DNA of 64,000 nucleotides from Cryptomeria japonica (lineage: Eukaryota; Streptophyta; Pinopsida; Cupressales; Cupressaceae), in contig NC_081414.1 of the NCBI RefSeq assembly GCF_030272615.1, positions 915,873,648-915,937,647 of the forward strand, written 5' to 3'. Made by a program: the position numbers and the translations under genes. Positions within the stretch are counted from its first letter, which is position 1. Every line of letters begins with the position of its first letter. The notes under the pieces were generated by a model. The model worked only from the letters and a program-made list of their open reading frames with translations, was not told where the DNA came from and ran no database searches. Below, piece by piece: positions 47,047 through 60,000 of this stretch.

Positions 47047-50000
47047 CATACAACCCCATAGGTCTCGTTAGGGGTCATATTGTGTCCTTACAGGTCATAT
47101 GGTGTCCTATGAACCCTTAGGATACCATATGATGTAGTTAGGGGTCATATGGTGTGCTAAGGGGTCATATTGTGTCTTAAAGGGTCATATGGTGTCCTAT
47201 AACCTCTTAGGACACCATATGACCCCTTAAAACACTATATGGTGTCTTTATGGGTCGTATAGTGTCCTAAGGGGTCATTTGGTATCCTATGACCCCTTAG
47301 GACACCATATGGTGCCATTAGGTTTGTATGGTGTGCTAAGGGGTTATAAGATATCATATGACCACTAAGGACACCATATGACCCCTAAGGTGTCGTTAGG
47401 GGTCATATTGTGTCCTAAGGGGTCATATGGTGTCCTATGATCCCTTAGGACACCATATGGTGTCATCATGGATTGTATGGTGTCCTAAGGGGTCATATGG
47501 TATCATATGACCCCTTAGGACACCATATGACCTCTTAGGACACCATATAATCCCTTAGGACAATATATGATCCCTTAGGTGTCGTTTGGGGTCATATTAT
47601 GTTCTAACAGGTTATATAGTGTCCTATGACCCCTTAGGACACCATGTGGTGTCGTTAGGGGTTGTATGGTGTGCTAAGGTGTCATATTGTGTCATAAGGG
47701 GTCATGGGGCATCATATGACCACTTAGGACACCATATGACCCATTAGGTGTCGTTAGGGGTTATATTGTGTCCTAAAGGTTCATATGGTGTCCTATGACC
47801 CCTTAGGTGTTGTTAGGGGTCATATTGTGTCCTAACGGGTCATATGTTGTCTTATAACACCTTAGGACACCATATGGCATTGTATAACCCCTTAAGATAC
47901 CATATGGCATCGTTAGGGGTTATATGGTGTGCTAAGGGGTCATATCATATCTTAAAGGGCCATAGGACATCATATGAGTCATTAGGACACCATATGATCC
48001 CTCAGGTGTCATTAGGGGTCATATTGTGTCCTAAAGGGTCATATGGTGTCTCAGGAACCTTTAGGCCACCATATGATACCTTAGGACACCATATGATGTT
48101 GTTATGGGTCTTATAGTGTCCTAAGGGGTCATATGGTGTTCTATGAGCCTTTAGGACACCATATGGTGTCGTTAGGGGTCGTATGGTGAGTTAAGGGGTC
48201 ATATGGTGTCCTATGACCCCTTAGGACACCATATGACCCCTTAGGTATTATTAGGGGTCATATTGTGTCCTAATGGGTCATATAGTGTCATATGACCCCT
48301 TAGGACACCATATGGTGTCGTGGGGATTGTATGGTGTGCTAAGGGGTCATATTGTGTCCTAACGGGTCACAAGACATCATATGACCCCTTAGACACCATA
48401 TGATCCATTAGGTTTTGTTAAGGGTCATAATATGTCCTAAGAGGTCATATGCTGTCCCATGACCCTTTAAGACACCATATGACCCCTTAGGACATCATAA
48501 GGTGCTGTTATGGGTCTTATGGTGTCCTAAGGGGTCGTATGGTGTTCTATAACCCCTTAGGACACCATATGACCCCTTAGGACACTATATGAAGCTATTA
48601 GGGGCCATATTGTGCCATAAGGGGTCATATGGTTTCCTATGACCCCTTAGGACATTATATGATATTGTTAGGGGTCATATTATATTCTAAGGGGTCATAT
48701 GGTGTCTTATAATCCTTTAGGACACCATATGGTGTCCTAACACCATATGACCCCTTAGGACACCATATGGTGTTATTATGGGTTATATGGTCTCCTAAGG
48801 GATCATATGGTGTCCTGTGACCCCTTAGGACACCATATGGTGTCATTAGGGGTCGTATGGTGTGCTAAGGAGGCATATGGTGTCCTATGAGTCCTTAGGA
48901 AACTATATGACCCCTTAGGTGTTGTTAGGGTTTATTTTCTATCCTAAGGGGTCATATTATGTCCTAAGGGGTAATATGGTGTCTTATGACCCCTTAGGAC
49001 ACTATATGACATCGTTAGGGGTCATATTATGTCCTAAGGGGTCATATGGTGTCTTATGACCAGTTAGGACACCACATGGTATCGTTATGGGTTGTATGGT
49101 GTTCTATAACCCCTTAGGACACCACATTATGTTGTTATGGGTCGTATGGTCTCCTAAAGGGTCATATGGTGTCCTATGACCCCTTAGAACACCATATGAT
49201 CCTTTAGAACACCATATGACCCCTTAGGACACTAGATGATGTCATTATGTGTCGTATGTTGTCCTAAGGGGTCATATTGTGTTCTATGACCCCTTAGGAT
49301 ACCATATAGTGTCATTAGGGGTCATATGGTGTACTAAGGGGTCATATGGTGTCTTATGACCCCTTAGAACACCATATGACCCTTTAAGTATCGTTAGACG
49401 TCATTTTGTGTCATTAGGGGTCATATAGTGTCCTATGACCACTTAGGACACAATATGACCCCTTAGAACACCATACAATGTCATTAGGGATCATATGGTG
49501 TCCTGTGACCTCTTAGGACATAATATGACCCCTTAGGTGTTGTTAAGGGTCATATTGTGTGAAAACTGGTCATATGGTGTCCTACGATCCCTTAGGACAC
49601 CATATGGTGTCGTTAGGGGTTGTATGGTTTTTTAAGGGGTCATATTGTGTCCTAAAGGTTCCTAGGACATCATATAACCCCTTAGGACACCATATGATCC
49701 CTTAGGTCTCATTAGGGGTCATATTTTGTCCTAAGGAGTCATATGGTGTCTCATGACACCATATGACCCCTTAGGATACCCTATTGTGTCGTTATGAGTC
49801 TTATTGTGTTCTAAGGGGTCATATGGTGGTATATGACCCCTTAGGACACCATATGGTGTTGTAAGGGGTCGTATGGTGTCCTAAGGGGTCATATGGTGTC
49901 CTATGACCCCTTAGGACACCATATGATCGCTTAAGTGTTGCCAGGGGTCATATTGTGTCTTAATGGGTCATATGGTGTCCTATGACCCCTTAGGACACCA

Positions 50001-50311
50001 TATAACCCCTTGGGACACTATATGGTGCTATGGCTCATATGGTATCCTAAGGGGTCATATGGTGTCCTATGACCCCTTAGGACACTATATGACCCTTTAG
50101 GATGCTACATTATGTCATTAGGGGTCGTATGGTGTCCTAAGGGGTCATATGGTGTCATTAGGGGTCTTATTGTGTCTTAAGGGGTCATATGGTGTTTTAT
50201 GACCCCTTGTGACACCATATGGTGCTGTTAGGGGTCATATTGTGTCCTAAGAGGTCATATGGTGTTCTATGATCCCTTAGGACACCATATAACCTCTTAG
50301 GAGACCATATG
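47047..50311. repeat. satellite array of a 20-bp unit in alternating orientation
   Basis: About 3.3 kb is made of the 20-mer CTAAGGGGTCATATGGTGTC and its reverse complement GACACCATATGACCCCTTAG. Adjacent copies are joined as CCTAT or through GTTAGGGGTCGTAT variants. Neighbouring units are often complementary, so long stretches are near-palindromes centred on CATATG. Units vary by substitution and by one or two bases in length. There is a loose higher-order pattern with direct TGTCGTTAGGGGTC units at intervals. The open frames in it on both strands are artefacts of the repeat. Confidence 0.95.
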
Positions 50312-51480
<1,169 letters not shown>

Positions 51481-51481
51481 G

Positions 51482-51733
51482 ATAGGGAAAAAATGAGACT
51501 TTGTATGCAAAATTTGTGAGTATTTAAAGTTTTAAAATTGAAGGACTAACTTAAAATGATTATAATTAAATTTCTGGTCTATAATATCTTAAAATTACCT
51601 TATCCATTTGATAGGTCTCTGAATTACCTTTTCAACGCCTGTAAAAAATCAAAATTTCATTAAGAAACACAAAAGTTATGCCTATTTTACTAAACTATAC
51701 TTTTTATGTTGAGAAAAATGAATATCCGATTTG
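51482..51733 (-). repeat. outer inverted repeat, right arm
   Basis: Reverse complement is related to 45628-45869 (see there). Together the arms enclose the CT-rich, satellite and GA-rich segments. Confidence 0.8.
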
Positions 51734-51828
51734 AAAAGTATGACATCACAATAGTGACATCACAAATCAGATATCTGATATTAACAGATATCTGATTTGG
51801 TTTTGTATTACCAAATCAAATTCAAATT

Positions 51829-52695
51829 TTGGCCGACCCAAACAAAAAGTCAAAGCGGATTTTAGCGTGTTTGGAAAAGTTTAAAATGCATTTTTTTCTC
51901 CATTGCCACTTTTTGGTCCCTCATGATCTTGCATGTACCCATACAAATGATGAATTAGGAGAAGAAAGTCACACAGTGTCCTTCCATATAGAAACTGAAG
52001 ATAGTTCTCATCATTTTATGAATCCATTATATGAGGATGAGACATGCCTAGATGGTGGAAGTGTTATCTCATTATGTGAAATGGATAATGATCCTGATGA
52101 AATTGACATATCTGATTTGTTAATGTTTGATGGCCTTACACACTATTGTGATACTAAATATGATAGAGATCAACATGATGCATACAGGCTTGAATGTAGT
52201 TTTCACAGTGCTAAAGGATGCCTTGATGTTGATCAAAAAGATTTACACACCCTTGCCCAAGATGGTTTGTATGAAGGAGATGGGATTAATAATGAGTATG
52301 CTTATGAGATGGGAGAGAATAGGGATGAATTTAACAAGGTAAATCTTGATGATCCTATCTATGTAGTAGAGCTGGAGTGTTTTCAATTTTTAGATCAAAT
52401 TGATATTAATCTTATAAGATACAATAGTGTTAATGGTAATGAAGAACACCACTTTGAGAATGAGTGTGCATTATCTTGTGGGTACAAAAGCTTTATCTTA
52501 AATTGTCATACATCTCAAAAGGAGCATAAATTGTTAATATCCTTTAAGGTTGAATATGTTGACAATGATGAATATTGTGATTGGATGAAGGGTATTACTT
52601 ACACTGTGTATGAGAAAATATCAGTAAATGATAGTGTCACATTGAGCCTATTATTATGCGATGAAAATTACACATTTGATCGAGGAAAAGATTGA
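51829..52695 (+). CDS. uninterrupted 270-288-residue acidic frame, unrecognised
   Basis: Open from 51829, where the first triplet is TTG. The first ATG is at 51885 (MHFFLHCHFLVPHDL), giving about 270 residues. It is rich in Asp, Glu, His, Cys and Tyr, with an acidic motif region (DPDEIDISDLLMFDG near 52095) and several isolated Cys. No signal peptide, membrane segment or enzyme motif is evident. The acidic character recalls the segment after the gypsy gag at 38045-38281, and a dispersed repeat follows, so it may be a spacer domain of a gypsy polyprotein. It lies beside a satellite island among decayed elements, which makes the lack of stops notable. Confidence 0.4.
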   Translation: MADPNKKSKRILACLEKFKMHFFLHCHFLVPHDLACTHTNDELGEESHTVSFHIETEDSSHHFMNPLYEDETCLDGGSVISLCEMDNDPDEIDISDLLMFDGLTHYCDTKYDRDQHDAYRLECSFHSAKGCLDVDQKDLHTLAQDGLYEGDGINNEYAYEMGENRDEFNKVNLDDPIYVVELECFQFLDQIDINLIRYNSVNGNEEHHFENECALSCGYKSFILNCHTSQKEHKLLISFKVEYVDNDEYCDWMKGITYTVYEKISVNDSVTLSLLLCDENYTFDRGKD

Positions 52696-52759
52696 ATTTT
52701 CTTTTGGGTGGATTTGGACCATCAATGACGAAACAATTTTGAAAGCCCTATAGGTTTTG

Positions 52760-52885
52760 ACTCTATAGCACAATGAATAAAGTGCTTGGTCTTCATTTTT
52801 ACCAAAGATCTGAACCCTTATCTTGCTTGTATCTCCCAAGTGTCCCCAACTAGAGATGCTATTAGGACTGTAAAAAAAAAAAATT
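52760..52885 (+). mobile_element. tRNA-derived SINE insertion with target duplication
   Basis: 126 bp: a tRNA-like head with an A-box-like word (TAGCACAATGAATAAAGTG) and a B-box-like word about 40 bp on (GATCTGAACCC), then a tail ending in GTAAAAAAAAAAAATT. The flanks GGTTTTG (52753-52759) and GGTTTTG (52886-52892) form a 7-bp target duplication. The related repeat at 33398 has the same place without the insert (GGTTCTATAACCTAAG), which gives an empty-site comparison. Confidence 0.78.
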
Positions 52886-52892
52886 GGTTTTG

Positions 52893-53604
52893 TAACCTAA
52901 GTGGTTTGCATTTTTTACCATCAAATTTTATCTTTTAGTGGGGAGATTTTATTTGCTCGTTGTGCCTAAGCTTAAACAAAGGGATTTTTAATTTTCTTCT
53001 AGTCTTGTGATTTTCATAGGATCCCATTTGTTTATTTCCTAGCAGCCGCAACCCCATAACCCTTGTTTTAGTTGCATGTGATTAATTTTGTGCCTAAAAG
53101 TTTTAACCTTGTTTCCTGCTAGTTGCCTTTTAAGTTTTACCTCTCATCCTGCAGGCCTGCGAGAGTACTATCTCATTACCAATAGTGAGTGCTCGCATCC
53201 CTTCAGGATGGTATGTGTTCATGAGGTCTTTTTTGGGGGGTTATAGAAAGGTGCTAAGAGACCGAAGAGTAGGACTTTGTTTCCCCGTGTGGTCAAAATA
53301 AAGGAAGGATAAAGGATGTGTGGGTACACCAGAGTAACTATCCATGACAATTGAGCAAAGGTAAGCACCCGTAGCCCCACAAAGTGGGAGAAAAGAGGAA
53401 TTAGAAAACTGTGAGTAGGCAAAATATGAAAATCATTTACAAATGATGGAGCCCGAGGTCCCATGAGGAGGAGTGGGAGAGAATAGCAAAGGTTGAGAGT
53501 TGGTGAGAGATAAGGACTGATGAGGCCCGTACCTCTACAAAATGACTTCATGGGGAAATGAGAAGGTCATGGGCAAGCAGAATTGAAAAATGCCAATACA
53601 GGGA
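52893..53604 (+). repeat. dispersed repeat, copy 2
   Basis: Colinear with 33398-34109. It ends at ...CCAATACAGGGA, where the next element inserts. In copy 1 the sequence continues ACCTGTAGCCC. Confidence 0.82.
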
Positions 53605-54789
53605 TGTTGATATTAACCTGTGACTGAGAGGGGAGGTGAATTAGTCAAAACAATTTATATAGAGTTCAAAATTTCAAGCTAACCGGTCTGCAACTACCAT
53701 TTTCAAATTAACTTAAATTATTGCATTAATCATGAAGACAAGAACATTGAAGGAAAGAGATTTGCGTGCATCAAATAAAAATCACATAATACCAGTAATT
53801 ATACGTGGAAACCCTCAGTTAGAGGGAGAAAACCATGGTGGGGATAACCCACAATCTCTTTTATTGCAGTGAAAAAGAGTTCCCTGTTAAGAGCTTACAA
53901 TCTTGTTCCTTCTGAGAACATCACCCTGTTAAAGATGACTTCTATCCTATTAAGAATACCTTGGAATCTGTTAGGATTCACCTTGCAAAATTATTTTACA
54001 CTTCCTCTATGGGGTGACCTTGTTAGGGGACTTTACAAACATAACAGGTTAAGGTTCACCCTGTTAAGGGATTTAATCTCTTGCAATTATTAGAGAGAAA
54101 CAAATCATTGATATGATGATGACACTTTTTTGTCATATAGATTTGTTCTGTGTCTCCTTGAATCTCTGCTCAGTGATGGATTTACCGATTCATGAGGAAC
54201 CCTTCTTCACTTCGCTTGTTCTTTACCTTGCTCTAATTTTCAACCTCAATTCACTTACAACTCCATTGACACTACAAAATCAAGATGAAAAACATGTATA
54301 TAGTTGTCTTCAATCTTGGCGCGAACTTTCCCTCCAAAATTTAAACTCAAAAAATCATTTTATGCGCTGATTTGTTCATTCCTCAAATCTCGCCGATTAT
54401 ATTGGTGGGACTAACTGTTCATGCCACAAATCTCATCGATTCTCTAGCAAGCACTTTGACTTCAACTGGCTCTTTCTAAATTGGTCAAATATACATGTTA
54501 GCAAGTCAAACATGCTAATGAATATGCGTACTTGTCCTTTTCATTTCACCATTGTGATCTGCTACCAACTGTTTTCTTTATATTGGTGAACCTACTTTTC
54601 TCATCTCAACTACCAGTTGCTTCCTATAAATCGGTCTCTACTCACCGGTGGAAATCTTTAGTCCCATATTCCTTACCAATCCACTATAACCCTTTTCTGA
54701 TCGCTCATGATGACATTAGAACTAGTATTTCCATCAATGACAACTTCTTAAGTACCTCAAACTTCATCATGCCCACCATGATGCCAACA
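53605..54789 (-). repeat. 3' LTR of the outer element, 1185 bp
   Basis: TGTTGATATT...ATGCCAACA on the plus strand. On the minus strand it starts TGTTGGCATC and ends with AATTCACCTCCCCTCTCAG, then TCACAGGTTAATATCAACA. This is the same end arrangement as in the copia LTRs. Confidence 0.85.
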
Positions 54790-54809
54790 ATCTCCCCCTT
54801 TGGCATTGG
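54790..54809 (-). other. polypurine tract of the outer element
   Basis: Minus strand reads CCAATGCCAAAGGGGGAGAT, directly before its 3' LTR. Confidence 0.85.
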
Positions 54810-55896
54810 TGGCAAAATATCTAGTTGGATTGAACTAGATTAGAGGAATAATGAGTATCTTCTTTTCCTGCTAATTCTCCCCATGTTCTCAGCCTTCTCT
54901 GTCGGTACTGCCTTTTCTGCCAGTACTTCTCTGTCTCTATCTCTATCAGTACTACTCTGCCTTTCTAGCAGTACTACTCTATCGATATACTTTTTCTCTA
55001 TATCCCTTCCTCCTCATATGTGTGTAAAGCGGAAAATTGATCGAACCCTAGTTGCTCTCCCCTCTTCCAACTCCAAGGAGAGAGAAGGGAGGTCACTAGG
55101 GTTGATGGTTTTCACTTAAGGAGACTTTACATTCAAAAGAGGGGTTGAAACCCACAAGATCCAATCCCACACAATGCAAGATTGGATGCTAAATGCGTTT
55201 CAAGGGTTAAGACAGCAAGGCTACCCTCTTTTGTAAAGAATGTTGATAGAAGAATTAAGCTAGGAATGCGTAGAAAGTGAGAAAGATTCGCTTATAAACT
55301 GAGATAGGGATATAGGATGAAGCTGCGGACCTGGAATTAGCAGTAAAATGTCGATACGGTGCTGTCCTGCAAATTTGAGCAAAAGTTGACGGGACGATGG
55401 CGCCCGGCGTGCACACGGTCCTCCGAAAAATCCGCGAAACGAAGGGGGATCTGTTCGTCTCTGCACAAGGATTCCAGATCTTCAATTTCAGCCGCGTACC
55501 TGCAACCTACACACAGAAAAGCGAAGACGATTGGGGGGTTAGGGATTAGGGGTTTGCCTTTAGGTCAAACCCCAGTTTTGGAATTAACCAAGAAATGAGA
55601 AATGCTGTAAATGTAAATGACTGTAATGTAAAACAAGTACTAATACCTTGTTGTAAGGATGTTTGTATCCTTATGTGCGAAGGTATAGATGTTGTTGTTT
55701 GTTGTATTTTGTAGTATGTAGTAAGTGATCTCCTCTTCAATGGTTGAATCCTTGTCTTGAATGCAACACTTAGCCTTGAATGGAGACTTAGGATGATCAA
55801 TTGCTTGAAGGAATGCTTGAATGCTTGAATGCTTGCGTATTGTTTCCACCTTTTTTTCTATCCATCTTCTCTACCCAAAATGAGAGAGAAAATGTA

Positions 55897-55906
55897 GTTT
55901 ATATAC
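55897..55906 (-). promoter_or_regulatory. TATA-like box in the 3' LTR
   Basis: Minus strand GTATATAAAC, also present at 62505-62514 in the other LTR, about 350-390 bp from the LTR start. A suitable promoter position for an LTR element. Confidence 0.5.
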
Positions 55907-56028
55907 TTGTCAATTAGGGCTGATAGATTGATTTTCCCGACCTTAGGCCGACCAGGAAATGATAATTTCCAATTTGCAAACAAAAAGACCCGAAGTCCCA
56001 TAGGAGACCGGGCCAAAAATAGGGCCAG

Positions 56029-56121
56029 GGACCAGGGCACTGGGCGCCATGGTCCTGGGGGACCAGGGCGCTGGGCGCCCTAGTCTTGAAGGACCAGGGC
56101 ACTAGGCGCTCTGGTCCCACC
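56029..56121. repeat. 31-bp minisatellite in the 3' LTR, three units
   Basis: Units are of the form GGGACCAGGGC(A/G)CTGGGCGCC followed by a GGTCC or GTCTT word. The other LTR has two units at 62634-62695. Confidence 0.9.
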
Positions 56122-56290
56122 TCCCGGGACAGCAGGGTGCAAAGGAGGTTCAAGCCAGGGTGCAAGAAAAATGCAGTTTTTGGTGCCATGAGCAAGTTTC
56201 GGGGTCTCCATTCAGGTTCCGTGTTGCGTCGCCATCGTGAAGACCAAAATGCAGTCGAAATTGCAAGTGTCACAATTTTAGGACGCTACA

Positions 56291-56310
56291 TTTAGCCCCC
56301 ACTTTAGCGG
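56291..56310 (-). other. polypurine tract of the gag-protease element
   Basis: Minus strand reads CCGCTAAAGTGGGGGCTAAA directly before the 3' LTR. It is also conserved beside the decayed LTR at 3267. Confidence 0.8.
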
Positions 56311-57033
56311 GAGTATGTATGCTCATACTTCCGGTAAAGTACAAGGAAACGTCATTGAAAGACTTTCACCACGTCAAGGAGGCAAGATACACCAAGCCCC
56401 CAGTGGACTAAGGATCTTACAACTTCGATTAACAAAGTAAAAGGGAAGATCACGAGGGAGAACCATGACTGTCAGTAGTAAGGTTCCCTCACTATGAGTC
56501 ATGCAAAAGAAATACCAAAAATTTTCAAGGCAAAGCTAAGTTCGCCAAGAAATTTTCAAGTATCCTGAAGGGATAGACAGGGTGTATGCCCCCCTACGTT
56601 AAAGCGATCGCACACGCCTCAACAGGGGTGATTGTTTTAACGTAGTGATACACATAAGAAATGAGAAGGGAAAGGAGCATGTTATCACAAAGATTTAGCC
56701 CCCAAGTGTGAGATAAACCCAAGGATAATAGACACAAACACAAAGCACGAGGTGACTTCGCTTTCCTCGGGGTCAGTATGTTGTATGATAAGCCATGTAT
56801 ATATATCATATGTATGTATGCATAATTGTTCTTCATTCCCCAATCAAGGAAGGTCACCTAGAAGAAGGGAACACGTGTGTCTTTTGAGTTAACATGAGAG
56901 AGACCAAAAGAGATCTCAATGCTTTGCATCGTCCTCAAGTAGACAACACTAAGGACAACAAATAGAAAAATGAGAATAACACATAGAAGAAGTAACAAAA
57001 GAGAGGAGGAGAGAATCTGCTATGCTAATGAAA
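56311..57033 (-). other. 3' untranslated region of the gag-protease element
   Basis: Between the gag-protease stop and the polypurine tract there is no coding sequence. In a full gypsy element several kb of reverse transcriptase, RNase H and integrase would stand here. The same non-coding sequence is shared with 3268-4450. Confidence 0.8.
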
Positions 57034-60000
57034 CTAGTCTAGCACGTCATCTACCCCCCGATCTTGCTGATCAATGTTTCGGGAAGGCAGGGAACACGCT
57101 AGAGGAGGAACATCCAACACAGCAGATGGAGCTATCACAAGATCCAAACAAGGGCTATGTTCATGTCCCGAGCCACATTGTTCTTGTCTAGGAGCTAGGA
57201 TAAGTGCTTTAGAAAATTCATTAGATAAATGGTTATCAATATCAACAAGTTCATATTCACTATCAGAAGCAAGAGGAGTAACATGTTCATCATGAATAAC
57301 ATTTTCATCTATAGCATCATCAAGATTTATAAAAATAGGATCTTTAACCCGTACAGGATCAAGACCATCATGCATCTTATGTTTAGGAGATTTTGGAGAA
57401 AATGGAATAATGCTTGTTGAAGGTGTTTTTGGAGATTGCAAAATTTGAGAAGCAGCTGCTTGAGCTCTAAGACGACGCTTTCGTCGGCGTTCACGTGCAG
57501 AACGATTTCTTCTAGTCTTAGTAGGAAGTGGAGAAGATTGAGGAGGAGGAATGTTCTCATCCTTATCACTTGGGTGTTTAGGTTGTGGTCTCTTAGGCTG
57601 GATAATAGGAGAAGAAGAAGGTCTCTTCTCTCTATAAAAAGAAGGAGGAGGAACTGCTCCATATAAAGGAGGAATTTTTGGTTTAGGAAGAAGACCAAGT
57701 CCATCATGACGAGGAGGTATAGGTCTACTTTTAGAAGGTTTATTAGGCATAGACATAGTCACATCCATAGGGATGGGTTGGGAATCTTCTTGAGGAAAGA
57801 CATTAGTTTTATCTTTCAAAGGAAGAACTTCCTTCTCAAGAATGATAGGAATATCAAGTTTAGGTGTTCTAGGTTCACTTAAAGATAGGATCATATCTGT
57901 TTTCCACTTTTGATAAGATTTGAAAAGATGATCACTTCGTGGAGGAAGAGATTGGAATCGTTTAGGCCAAAAATAATCAATAGGAACACTAGAAGTTCTT
58001 TCAGCAGGTTTAAAGAGACTATGATTGATAGTAACAACTTCACCATTATGGGGAAATTTCAAACACTTATGAATAGGAGAAGCAATAGCTTTCATGGAAG
58101 ATAGCCAAGGATAGCCAAGCTTCACACGAAATTGTTCGGACGAAGGAATAATAGCAAAGCTCACATCAAGGGATTTGTTATGGACCTCAATAGGCAATGT
58201 AATAGAACCAATTGCAGGAGAAGAAAATGCATCAAATAATTTCACAACCACATCTATTTTGTCATAGATCACTTGATTCAATTGCAAAGTAAAAAGAAAT
58301 TCTTCAGTAATAACATTAACCATGCACGAAGGATCAATAAGCACTCCACGGCAAGGTGTATTCTTGACTTTTGCAACTATGTATAAAGGACCATCAGGTG
58401 CCCTGATAGTTTCACTAGAATCAAATGTGATGGAAGGTTCTTTAGGGTTTTCTTGCTGCTCTACAAAGTTAATCACATTCGGAGTCATAGACACAAGACC
58501 ATCAAATGAGAGAGAGGAATCATTAGCCTCAATCGCATTAGAGGTATGGGAAGGTAATGGATCAGTAAAAATCTGAAGATTTTGGTTAGGAGGAGCTACA
58601 GATGTGTTGCCTTTATCATTCACTCCAGAAACAGAGATAGTATTATTATCAATCAAATCTTGAATTTTACCCTTTAAAGAAAAACATTTTTCAGTATCAT
58701 GCCCAGGCTGACGATGAAAGTGACAAAAAGATTTGTTATCAAAATAAGGTGAAGTAATCTTTGCAGGATCAATTTGCCTTATAGGAGGAAGAGTAAGCAC
58801 ATTTTGTTCCAATAACTTATTCATAATACTATGCAATGATTCATTCAAAGGAGTATACTTTCTTTCTTTCTTGAAAAACTTAGAAATAGGAGGCACACCT
58901 GATGCTGCATTCACATTGTTATTGATGATGTTTTCATTGAATTTGATGGAATCTCTATTCGGTTTAAACTTCCCAAGTGGTTGTTGACTGCTATCACCCT
59001 TATCACTCGGAGCCATAGGATGTGATTGTTCCATTTGACTCACAGTCAATTGATAATTGTGAAGAGTTGCACACAACTGTTGGAAAGAAGTAAACTCAGA
59101 AAACAGAAGTTTGTCTCGAATATCTTTTTGTAAATTAGAAATAAAGATTCTTTGAATATCATTGTCAGGCACTGGAAAAGAAATTTGAGCATACAAATGC
59201 TTATATCTACCAATGAAATCAGTCACTTTTTCTTTAACACCTTGTTTACAATGCATTAAATCAATCAAAGTAACTTTAGGACTTACATTGTTTTGAAATT
59301 GTTGAATGAAAGCATTTGCAAGTTGTTTGAAAGAAGTAATAGAATAAGAAGGCAATGAGCAATACCATTGTAGGGCTTTGTCTCTTAATGTTCTAGTAAA
59401 CAATTTTGCAAGCAACCTTTGGTCATAAGCAAAATCGGTACATATTGTTTGAAAAGTCTTAACATGTGTTAGAGGATCTCCTTTACCATTATAAAGCTCC
59501 AAATGTGGGATTTCAACATGTTTAGGAGGGATAGCTCGAACAATGTCAAGAGAAAGTGGGCTCGCAACATCAAATGTGGGCACACTAAACTTGGATTGAT
59601 TCATAGAGGCAATTTGTTGTTGTAAAGAAGAGACAGTTTGTGCAAGATTGTTAATGGTCGCTTCAGTCGAAGAATTCATATTAGATGTGTTAGATTGAGA
59701 TGGAGGTGTTATGTTATTGAAAGAAGGTAAAGAGTAAGGTGGCGGGACACTATGATAGTTAGTCATAGGAGAGGATTGGAAAGGAGGAACACTACAAGGA
59801 GGAATGGAATGGTTGAATGAATTGCCCCCTTGTGTCATGTTCATTTGCGGAGATGTAATAGGAACACTCATTGAAGGGATGAATGAAGAAGTTGGATTGA
59901 ATGAAGGAATAGGGTTAATTGAAGAAGAAGGATTGCCCCCATGACTGGTGATCACAGGCGGAATGTCTTGTATAGAAGTAGTCATTATGTTTGATGTAAA

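Larger units (their letters stand above)
55023..56290 (-). repeat. 3' LTR of the gag-protease element, 1268 bp
   Basis: Very similar to the right copy. The 43-bp length difference is fully explained by one extra 31-bp unit (56029-56121 holds three units, the other LTR two), 8 bp near 55825 and 4 bp near 55560. Confidence 0.95.

Noticed and set aside
47844-48846. Open frames in the satellite
   Set aside because: They are the 20-bp unit translated repeatedly (YGVL, SYGV, HMTPY patterns), not proteins.
47047-50311. Possible CRISPR array because of regular short repeats
   Set aside because: No unique spacers between repeats, units alternate in orientation, no cas genes, and the DNA is a plant nuclear sequence.
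52760-52840. A functional tRNA gene
   Set aside because: The A and B boxes are degenerate, there is no acceptor stem pairing, and it has a poly(A) tail and target duplications. It is a SINE.
55260-56295. Several open frames in the GC-richer LTR parts, repeated at 61880-62890
   Set aside because: They fall in LTR regulatory and transcribed non-coding sequence and overlap on both strands.
57074-57707. Frames opposite to, or shifted from, the gag-protease gene
   Set aside because: Shadows of the 1141-codon frame; no independent support.
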